Shown piece by piece: positions 12,301-24,300 of a stretch of DNA of 40,183 bases. Origin of the DNA: Elysia marginata (taxonomy: Eukaryota; Mollusca; Gastropoda; Plakobranchidae); NCBI GenBank assembly GCA_019649035.1, contig BMAT01012187.1:235011-275193 (forward strand), written 5' to 3'. How positions within the stretch are numbered: position 1 is the first letter of the stretch; each line of letters begins with the position of its first letter. The translations under genes and the position numbers were made by a program. The notes beneath the pieces were generated by a model. That model saw only the letters and a list, made by a program, of their open reading frames with translations. It was not told the origin of the DNA and searched no databases.

Positions 12301-15300
12301 ACTTTATCTTTTTTATGTTTGCTCATCCTATTTATCAAGAAAAGACAATTTTTAATTTATCTAAATTTTTATGTACTCAACTCAAAAGTTCAGGAGATAT
12401 CTGTATATTAAAAATTCTATTTCTACCTCTTTCTACAAATGCTTGTGATAAATAGTTTAAGCTTTACAACATCTGTGATAGTATGAAAGAGGGAAAGTGG
12501 TGGAGTGTGGAAGGGTGGAGAAGGACAAATGCATTCATCATTTATACATGTAAAAAACATTTATTCATGTACCGGAATTTATCACGTCTGTAAATCCAAT
12601 TTCTTTTCAAAAGAAAGATGAATAAAGAATTATTATTATTATTTATTCATTTTGTTTTTTCCTTGTGTCTTAAGAAAGATTTAGAAGGATATCTTTAGGC
12701 CCTGGATTTTATGCCTCTTAATTATGTATTTGCTCCATATTTTCTTTTTAATGTTTTTTTTTTATTTAGTTCTTTGAGACTTATGAGGATCTAGATTACT
12801 CAAGCAATGATCTTGAAGCCATCTTTCAAGCATCCGTGTGGCCCCATGTAAGTTAAAATAATTATCTATAGCTTATAATGATAAGAGTCTGTGTTTTAAA
12901 ATTGTACTGCCATGGTGTCTTTTATAGAAATTATTGAAACATCTTTATTCCCCCACATTAAATAATAAAAGACATAAGAATGACTTTTCTGTTTTGTTGA
13001 CATGTTTAAAAGTGTTATAAATGCATTGATTGGGAATGGAAATTTAAGCAACAGTATTACAAGCAGCAATAACGGTTCTAATTGTGTTAGAGATGTGTTT
13101 TACAAATATTTAAATCACTATTTAACATCTTAATAGCTGATTAAAGAAATGTTTTAATATTGTATTTTATCAAAATCAGTTTGTTTTAATTTTTAACAAT
13201 TTAAAAAAAATTAATGGTGAAGTGCCTGCAATTTTGTGGGTTTAAGTAAAGAATGTAAGAATGGACTCAGCTCCAGTTTAAATCCGTCTAAAAGCAGTAC
13301 CTCAGTAGATAAGGTGGTTGACTACTGCCCTAAAGGTTCCACTTTCAATCCCCAGTCTGGGCAAATTTTTATACGTTCTTTTGTGTCCCACTCACCACTC
13401 AATGGGTAGCTAGGTATCTTAAGACCAGGTTATGTAAAGGCGGTGAGGAAAGCAACGGCACACTATCTGACTCTGCTGCATGCTGAGAATATTGAGGACC
13501 CTACTCCTTGTTCTCCGACTTTTGTATTGAGCATGCGACCAACTTCTTTATTTTTTTTATAACTTTTTGTATGGTTTCTCCATCTCATTCATCATCTTAC
13601 AGGCTGAGAAGCTGGTTTATGAAGGTGTGCACCACCCAACCCCTCTCCTCAAACTCTTGCTGTTTTGGAGTCAACATTCAAGGTGAGAAGGTGCATGGGG
13701 AATTGTTATAAAGGAGATATATATTTATTTGACAGCTTTTTTTTTTTTTAAATAACTGGGAACTACCCTCAAGTATTAATGAAATTACTAGATAAAATAC
13801 CAATAACGCTCTTCTATCCAGGCATATTTGTTTTTAGATTAAAATTATATGCATAATACAGTTAACTGCATATAGGCAATGAATTGCATTTTGTGTTTTA
13901 AAAAAATTGGACAAGTTGTCCAGTCTTTATTCTAGAAAGTTTATCATACATGATACGCTGGACATTAAGGATAATATCTTAAATGTAATATTATGGTATT
14001 TTTCTGTGTATCATATATGATACATTGGGCAGTACAGGGATAAAGATGTGGTATTTACATCAGAAAATATTGTTTTAATGATTTTTGTTTTCTTAATAAG
14101 AATCCGCCTTACATAAGGATCTTCTAGGTTTTTTTCTTTTAAGGAATTGGTTACACCTTGATTGTATTCATCAACACTGACATCTTCATCAAGTCAAATA
14201 CTATTTTCTCCCCTCCAAGACTGGTATATATTTGAAAAAAAAAAAGAAGCCTAAACTGACTTTTTGTATTGTGTAACTTTTGTATACGATAACCTGGATT
14301 AGGTCTTATAAAAAAAATTATTGTTTACTGTTCATTCTCTTCAGATTTCTTCCATTGTTGGGACATAAAAAAGTGGATGGTGGTAAGATTATTACTCCAC
14401 TTGGCTGTGTCCTAGATCTGCTGAATGCTCCAACTGTGGGTAACAAAGTGGTCATTGCGGTTCTGGAGATACTGGCCAACATTGTACAGGATGATGAGGA
14501 AGATAAAGAAGAAGAAGGAGGAGATGCTAGTATGATGGAACCCCTACCAGAGCCTTTTGTGTTCCCTCACACAGGTATTTAAATGACTTTTCCTTTTTCT
14601 ATCCAAGTTCAAATGAAAACATGCTATACGTCATCGCCCTTTCAAAAAGTCCTAAAAGAATTTAGAGTGATAGACTGTAACAGCAAGCCTTCTACTAACT
14701 TTTTGGACACTGTCATAGCTGGTGACATGAATTGCATACATGGCCTTTGTCCAGCTGCAACTGAGGTACAAGCCTGATGTGTAAACAGTTGTGTGCCTCA
14801 ATCTTGCATTGAATCACAAAGTCTTTCAGTGCAGATTGGCTTTAACAAAATACATTTCTAGTTATCCTAAATAATTTAATAATTTAAAATCAAAGCTGCA
14901 CTGTTTTTATTTTCAACTGTTACAGTATGTTCAATTTACCAAAAAATTTTTTGCTTATGAATTATTCCCATTGATCCATAGGTCCATTGATTTCTGAAGT
15001 GAAACCCTACAAATCAAAAGTGGATGAACATTTCAAACCAAAATTGATTTCTGGTATGCTATAACATGGTCAACTGAAAGTGCAATCAAATAACACTGTT
15101 TTCATCATTACTTTTCAGAATCTGATGGTTTACAGCCAAAGGATCTCTTGTTGTTACCCTATGTTCCCAAACTTTTGAGTTACCTGAAAAAGTCACTGAG
15201 CAAGATGTCGCTGAGTGTCAAAGACAAGAAAAGCACATCACTGGTGGAGCTGAAGATATTGGCAAAGTACTCAGCATTTTTTTTCTAACTTGTTAAACTT

Positions 15301-18300
15301 TTAATCCTTAATAGTATAGTTGCTTCTCTTTTGGCTATGATGTCTGTTATTCTGTTTAGTCTGTTTGTTACCTTTAACTTAAAAGATGTATCTTTTATTT
15401 TGTGACAAGCTGCCACCATCACAACAAGATACATTTGACTTTTCACATCTTTTGCCAATTTCTTTTGAGATAATTTAATTCGCTCTCTACATACTGCATT
15501 TATGTTTTTAATTTATAACGCTTTTTGTGATAGCATGGATATTTTACACATAATTGCATTGTTAGTCAAACATTTAAACTTAGTTATGTCTGCTGTTGTA
15601 ATTAATGCAAATTTTTTTTTTGTATCTTTGTTTTTTATTGCCAATAATTTGAATTCTATTAATTAAAATTATGAGGTTTCCAATGGATTTTTTTCCATAG
15701 AATGAGCCGTCTTGTGACTGCCCCTGAAGACTGCCGTACTCTTTGTGATCTTCTCGTACCATACCTGAGTCGAGGGACAGTTTTAACTCAGGTTATTTCT
15801 TTTTTTTTTATGGTTCTGCTTCACCCTTCATCTTTATCATACCTTCTCTTTTATTCTCTACGTGTTTTGTCCTGTTGAAGCCATTGGCTGTTCAAACTTG
15901 TGTTGCTCAATTTTAAGTATAAGTCTTAAGCCGAGTTTCAGTTTCTTCAAGTCTTTACTTATTAAACTTACTCACCTTTATTACCTAGCAAAATTGAATT
16001 TTTTTATGTGTAAAGGTCTTTTTAATGTTACATTATCATTTGTATTTGTTACATATAAACTTATGTATGGCAGAATTAAACTTTTTTCTTATAAATTAAG
16101 CTATGAATTTGAACATACATTTCAATAATGATGTCTTGATTGCCTCCTTTTGTACACATAATGTTTGGGTTTTTTTCCTGCTTTTTTTTTTGCCAAATGC
16201 GTAAAATCATTCTCATTTATTGATGTCTTTTTTAGTCACCATAGTTTTCATTTTCTACTGGGCATTTGAAATGTATCTCTATTTAACTGAGCCATTACGG
16301 ATACTCAAAACATAATAATGTAGCTGAATGTAATTCATATATTTGAAATTGCTATTTAGTCAAAGTTTAAATATGCTCATAATGCTTTTGAGCCCTAAAG
16401 ATCTTTTCTTTTCTTTTTTCTTTCTGCAGGAAATTGAAGAAAACACACTTTTGTCTCTCACAAACCTCATGCAGCACATAGAGGAGACATCGATGTTTAT
16501 CAAGTAAGATATTCCACTGTCCTACTTAAGTTTTTGTTGTTGTTTTTGGACATTGTAGCAAGCAGTATTGATCAATAGTATCCAATATTGAGTCTTTATG
16601 TCATCAAGATATATATACAAAAACATTTAACTGTGATACCTTTGAGAATGTAAACTTTTGCACCATTTCATACTCCTGTAATCTGTTACTATTAGTTAAT
16701 TTCTATATCATTGTTTGATTTTGTATTAAAGGAGCCATGTCAAAAAATAGTTTGGTCACATTGTGATTTAATTTTTAAGATTGTAACATGTATCTATCTT
16801 TTTTTCATAGCTTTAAAATGCACCCTTATGTGCGAAAAGAAAACAATCGATTTCACCTGATATGACAATTTTTCAGTGTCCATTTTTGTTGTTTAAGTCC
16901 AAATTTAACACCGCTCTTTATTATTTTTTTTGTTAAATGATTCGCATTCATTTTGTATACTTATACAAGTACTATGTTTTTTGCAGACCAGTAGCCCAAC
17001 TATTTGCTGTTGTTGAGAGGCGAGAGTCAAGAAATCTTCTCTGCAAACTTTTCTCCATTATATGTGAGAAAGAGGAGAAAATGAAGGAAATTGCAGCTCT
17101 TGTTGAAAAGGTAAGCATTCTTCACCTATGTTATGTCATGTTGTGAGAATTTTGTCTTGAATACTCATCAACTCTTGACTTTTCTTGTGTTTATTAACTT
17201 CCAAGAGTTTTCTTTAATTCAGAAAGCTTTTGTTAGTGCATTTTCAAAATGAACGAGATGAAAGCTAAATTTTTAAAAATGATGAAACATCTTGTTTCAA
17301 AGATGTGACACAAATCTGTCCTAGACAAACCAAGTGCAGTATATGCAGTGTAAACCATATGAGAGATTCTGCACTTTGTTTGTCCACAGCAGAAGTGCTG
17401 GTATTAAATAGTGCAAACATAACTGAAATAAGTTTCTACAATTTATCATAGTTATATAATCAATGAAAACTTATTCCTCCTTTTTCTTTAGTTAAATGCC
17501 TGGGACAAGAGGCGAGCTGAAGAGCCAGACTATCTGGTCCGACTGGAAGCCTTCACAGAAGTCAATGCTATAGTGACCAAACCAGGGGAGCTGCATGTCA
17601 ACATCCTCCTGCCAGTCATCTACAACTCATGTCACTTTATATACGCTGTGAGATTATTTTACAGTTTGCCTTGCTGTTGTGTAGACTAAAATGTTTTTTT
17701 CTTTGTTCCATAAGCTCTTGCACTAAGGTTTTAATAAAAAATGGTTGCAGGTACCACTTTTGGCTAGGCTGCTAAAATCAGGGATGGCAAATTTCAGGGA
17801 GGGGGGTGGGGGAGGGGGTTCAGAGCATCAATCACTATACCAGGATGCTAATCTTCCTGACTTTACCAGATGGAGACTTTTCGAACACAGTATATATTTT
17901 TAGACGAGACATTAAATCACTGGCCTTTGCAACAAGGATACAATTTTTATTAACAGGAAGGCAACAAACAATAAGAAGAACCAAAATTGTCATTTGTGTA
18001 CACATTTGAAAAACCAAATAAAAACACCATAGCCCACAGATCAACAAAACAATGTTGACCTTTATTAAGTTTTGTAAGCGAGACACAGTTGTTTAAAATA
18101 TAAATAAAAGGCCTGGGCAGAGGATTCAGACAACATCTTGGCAAATGGGGTATAAGTCAAATCTAGTCACATCGCAAAATATAGAATTACCAGTAGTATT
18201 GTTAAGATACTTTATCATCACCATATCTTATCTTTTGCGCAGATTTTCTTTTAACTAGTTTTTCTTTGGGTTTAATAAGATACAAAAAAATTTATGTACA

Positions 18301-21300
18301 GATCAGGAAAAACTATGGATAAAGGAAATTATGATCCTTAGGTTTTTGTTCTACATAAATACTTAAGCATTTTATGGTTTTCTCTTCATTTTTCTTTTTT
18401 TGCTTTAATACTTTCTAGTCAACTGTTGTAATTGTGTGCCTTGTTTACCAACATAGGTTGATGACTTGTCCATCCGAGACAACTCCACGAATTGTCTGGT
18501 GAAGATAGTACAACGTCTGACCAACTCTGAAGAGGACAAGAAAGTGTTCACATCTGTTCTGGAGCAGACACTTGTGCCTCAAGTCAAGCTGGGCATTCGT
18601 CACAAGTCCGAGGTAAAGTTATCATGTGTTTATCTGTAAAATAAAAAAATCAAGGCCTATGTTCAATAGGTTGGCCAGTCAAATGGTTAAAACAAAAAAA
18701 ATATCATGCACACTGCTGTCTTTAACTATTTATTTCGACAATATCTTACATATACAAAAATTTATCAGTATTGTACCTTGCCTTCACAAAATTATTATCA
18801 GATAATTTCCTATTTTATTATCTACTTTATCCTTAAAAACAGATGTATAGTTTTCTCTTGCATTTTTTTGCAAGTGGAAAACTCATCAAGATCATACCTT
18901 GTACAAATATTGTACCTGAATGTATAAATTTCTACAGATTTAAAGTTCAAAAGTCGCAAATGCAGAGAAGGATAATATGGAAAGTGTCTTTAAAAACATC
19001 TTAAAAGGTTGAAACTTTTTCTGGCAAGAGAGAAAGGAACGAAACTTTATTTGTTCATATCAAGAGATATCTGTCTGGTAAGACATTAACCATGAAAACC
19101 TGCATTGATATCTCTATCAAGGATAAGATTTAACTTAAGGTTTTAGGAGTCATCTTTACATCTTTTTTTCTTGACTTTTCAAAAGCTCGTTTAAATAGAA
19201 AAGTGATCATCAATGTAGTCCAGAAACTTTATTAAGCAATATTGATATTCATGCGTTTCAGTGGTAGACAGCAAAATAGTATTTGTAATCCATGTTGTGT
19301 TTTTTTATCAGGCTGTACGGCATGAATTTCTGGCGGTGCTGCAGAGCCTTGTTGTTAACTGTAAGGACCATCCCATGTTTGAGGGGCTGCCAGATCTCTG
19401 CGACAAAGACCCAGAGGCGGACTTCTTTGAAAACATTAGACATATTCAGGTCAGTTGTGGAAATTCTGGGCATTTTTATTTATGCATCATTATTCATCTG
19501 CACTGTATAGTGGCTGTGACTGTATATCCGTTAAGTATTTGTTGTCACAAAACAAAGGACTGTCTATCCTGGACTAAGTTTTTTTAATTGATCCTCTAGG
19601 ATTGTCTTGCTGTAACAATACATTTAACCTCTGTCCTAATAGGTGAAGTAATTTCATGGAAAACAAAGTGTGTTTTTTGGAAAAGAAGAAATGCAAAAGG
19701 TTGGTAAATTTAAGTGTTTTAAACAGGCAAGCTTAAAATATTTGTTACCCCCCCCCCTTCTTTTTAATATTAGCTGGAACAATTTTGTCTGGTTTTTACT
19801 ATTCTGATAGATTCACAAAAGATCTCGAGCCCTGCGAAGAATGTACAAACACCTCAAAGACCACAAGTTCCGCGCCTCGGTGCATATGTCATACGTAGTG
19901 CCCTTGATCTACACATTTGTCACCGACCCGTCCTACAGCAAGCATGCGAATGTCCAAGACGCTGCCATTGATCTGCTAGGTGCTGTCTGTCGTCAGCTTC
20001 CCTGGCCTCACTATCTACAGATGCTGCGCTTCTATCTCAAGCTGCTCACAAGAAAGATGGACCAGCAGCGTCAGATTATCAGGTATGGAAAAAAATAACA
20101 CAAACAACAACATGTTTAAAAAAATGTTTAAAGTAATTTTCATTCATAACTGTTTTTAGCTTGATGTAAAGCGCCGTGAGCCTGAGGTTTTTTACGCTAT
20201 AAAAATACTATTTATCATTATTGATTATTATTATCATGTTTCAAATGTCCAGCTGATTTCATCCCATGAGTTGGTGGCATCTGCTTATGAAATGGACATA
20301 GGCCATCACTTGCTACCTATATATCAAGCACATTTTTGGGTTTAATTTATAGAAGAAGATTTTGAGGGCTACATTTTCAGAAGTCATCATTTTTCAAATC
20401 ATTTTGTTCCACTTAGGCAGTTTTAAGTTTCAGTAAATTCTTTGCAATTTAGGTGAAATTTTGCTCATCACCAGCAAATAAATCTTTTTATAGCTACTTG
20501 TGCCTTTATAGAATATTGACTTCATAAACTTAGAATAAGAAAAATACAGTATAAGATAAGGGGTTTTTTATTTACTTACCTTAAGGTAATTTATTTTATT
20601 CACAAGTGGATCATAAAGGTTTAAATGGCCTAGAGACAAGTTGTTCAGCACTGTGATGAAATTGGATAATCACTTGGAGCAACCATACCTGATGTCAGAA
20701 AGTTTGCAATTGAGGTTTTAACATTTTACATATCATGCTGTAAACAGGTCTAAAATAAAATTTTCTTCTTTCAATGACTTTGTTCTGCACAGGATAATTG
20801 TTGCATTACTAGATGCTTTCCACTTTGACTTGAGAAACTCCACTTATAAAGTTAGAACAGCTCCCAAAATTCTACAACACACTCAGAAAACTAACGGTGA
20901 GTTGAATTATTTTTTACTAATTTCTTTTTTATCCTCTATGCTCACAATTTGAGTTTGATTTTAGTATGAAATCAAATTTGATTCAGTCCATCGTAAAAAT
21001 CAATAAATCTGTCACAAGAAACACTGCAATTGGTTACAAAAAGACACCCAAAACTTCAAATACTTGATAGTATTCTTTTGTCTGCGGCATAGTATCCTGC
21101 TGAAATAAAAGTTAGTTTTAAGATAATCACTGAGTTAGTATCTCAAACAAATACTGAAAAACTGCATATGTTATTTGTAAACTGATGGGGGACAATGAAA
21201 GCTACATTGTGAATATATTATCTATCAGCTTCATCTAATGTCTGTTGTCTGCAGTTGTATGTCTGTACAAAATTTCCATTGATTTGCTATATTGCCTTGA

Positions 21301-24300
21301 ATCCAGATGCTGAAAACAAAGATGAGCAGAAAGTGCCCGAGGCCAATGCAGAAAACAAGGAGGTGGAGGAATCTCAGGTTATGGAGGAGGAGAGTCTTGA
21401 TGAACCAGGGAAGGAAGGGGAGGAGGATTTTCCTCCGGAGGATCTTGTTGGAGAGGATGGAGAGGAAATGATGGAAGTTGCCGGAGAGGTGGCTGGTGAG
21501 AAGACTGAAGATGTTGACAGTGGGAAGGTGATCTGCACTGAGCTGGCTGCCACTCGCATCCACAAGATGATATCACTATCTCTCATACCTCAGCTGCATC
21601 GAGTCATCACGCAGCGGGTATAATTAATAATCAATAAATTCAATGTGTTTCTTTGAGACTTAGCCAAAGCTGGACAAGATTCATGACAAACAAGAGTGAT
21701 CAATTTTATGTTTTATGATTTAGAGAGAGATAAAAAACAGCTCCAGGAGTTTTATGATGACTTACAATTCACCCTTTTTTCTTTCAAATTGAATTTTTTT
21801 CTCTAAAATGACAAAGTCAGAAACTAAATTGCAAAACAAGCCATGAAAACTCAATGTCTTGTTTCCCTAAAAATATTGCAGAAAAAGCTTTCTTACTGTA
21901 AAGTACCAATGCCAAAACCCCTTGCCGGTATCAATGTTTTTAGACCCAATAAAGTATATATACCTCTGTTCAATCCAGACTAAAAGTGATGATGAGCACA
22001 AGCTTGTGAAGAGCAAATATCCTGAGGATGAAGAAATTCTGCGAGTTCCTATTGCCCTGGCACTGATCAAGCTGCTGCAGAGTCTGCCAAAGGGAACGCT
22101 AGAGTACGCTTTGCCTGGGTGAGATTTGTCCTCCATCTTTGTAGTAAATTTGTGTTGTCTGAAAGTTTTCATTTTTACTGAATGCAAATGATTTGTAATT
22201 CTAGAGAATTATTTTAATTGAGAAAAAAATAAAACAAAACAAAACGTTGCATCAAGTTTTATATTGTCAGGAATATTTCCTCTGTTAATAAACTCCCTTT
22301 GTGTTTGTAGCAAATGAGTATTGTTTTCATTAACATGTAATGATGTGTAATGGCAGAAAATTATTTTAATTGTGAAAAAATTAAAACAAAACAACTCTGT
22401 GTGTAGAGGAACATGGAGCCTGATATTGTCAGTTATGTTTCATCTATAAATTAACTTGCAAGTTTTTGAAGTTCTGAAATGGTTTAATTACTTACCCAAC
22501 AAAGTATTCATGAAAAGTTGAGATATGTTTTAGCTCAACTTAGACAAACCAGTTAAGGTCGCAAAAAAATGTTATGGTTATGACAAAGGTAAATAAAGAT
22601 AAAGTTCTTTGTCTTGTGTAGTCTGATTGCATAGACATTTTTTTCTGCTGAAATGACAATCAGTATGAAAGGATGTACTGGTATAAAGAGAAAACAAAAT
22701 TGTTTTTAAATTTTTAAAAATCGTATGGTTTTAAAATTAGACCTTAAAAATATAGAATATATTTTTACAACTAGAAGTCAGAGCTTGTGATTGATCTAAA
22801 TGTAAAAGTTACTTTATATAATCTATAAGCGGTTTTATAATTGTTTATGTAATGTCTCGATTTCAGGATTTTGTTGAAGATCTGCAACTTTTTGAGGTCT
22901 CGATCAAGGGATGTACGCACGACAGCTAGAGAAACATTGGAGAAGGTGGCGTTGTCCTTAGGCTGTAGATATGTTCCCTTCATCATCAAGGAGATGAGGG
23001 CTGTTCTTACCCGTGGTTATCAGGTTAGCACATCATACTGTTCAGAAACAACAATTTTTTATACTGGTTTTTAATGGATTTTCATTTTCCCTTAGACTGG
23101 TCCTGAAATTTACAAGAACTTAAGAGAAATGATATCAGCTTTGTCATTACTGTCGGTGTCTAGGAATAAGTGGTCTGAAAGGGTTATATTGAAATGTTCT
23201 TTGAGCTAAAAATGTCGTAAATTAGAACTTTCAATTACAAAACTGTAGACAATAAATCTTTATGTTATTTACATTCTACAAAAGGCAAGACACATTTAGT
23301 TTTCCCTGTGAATTTGTATCAAAAACATGTTTAATGACCAATGAATTATTCTATTTGCATTATTTCCTTATTTATTTTCAATTGTAATCAAAGCCACAAG
23401 AACTGCATATCGTAAATTCTGGTGAAAAGTAAGATTTTTTTGTCTCTGTTCCCCCTCCTGCCAACCCTATTTAAAATCTAGAGCAATCTGACTCATTTAA
23501 TTTGATGCAATGAAATGTTTTGTCTTTAGGAAATGAATAAAGCCAAATCTTTTTTTATTTTTTACCATCCAAACAAGTTGGCTCGCATATTGCATTCAAT
23601 GTTTATGGCTTGTCTGGGTTTGCTTTTTTTTTTACTATCATATATTGTTTTGATGAATGATATAAAGATAATGACAACTGCGTTTCATTCTCCTCTTTGA
23701 TTGTTTTCTCCCCAACCGCTTTCATTGTCAGCTTCACGTCCTGAGCTTCACAGTCCATCATTTGCTCAAGTCCCTTGCGGAAGTTTTACAGCCTGGTGAC
23801 CTTGACCCTGCCCTGAGTTCAATTCAGGATGTATTCTATGCCGAGCTGTTTGGTCATGTTGCGGAGGAGAAAGAGGTGGAGGCCATCAAGGCCAAGTACT
23901 TTGAAGCCAAATTCATTAAAGGCTACGATGCATATGGAATCCTGGCTCGTTGCATCTCCGCAGAACAACTTGACCGCCTCATCTTGCCTGTCAGGAATGT
24001 AGGTTGAAAATCGTATTGAGTCAATTTAATTTTTTATGACTTGGTGTTTAATTGTTCAGGTTTGTTTACAGTCAACTTTGCTTACATCAATTTCAGTTAA
24101 CTTGATTTTTTTTGTGTGTGTCCCATAGATACATAAGAACTTGCACATAACTTTCTTTTTCACTAAAGTTAATCGTTAATGTTATTGGATATGTCCCCTG
24201 TATACCAACTTAAGCAGATTTGGTGGTATATATAGAAGTTTTTATTTTGTGTAAGCGGTACAAAAATATAGCAAAATTACAAGCATTGAAAAATCATTTA

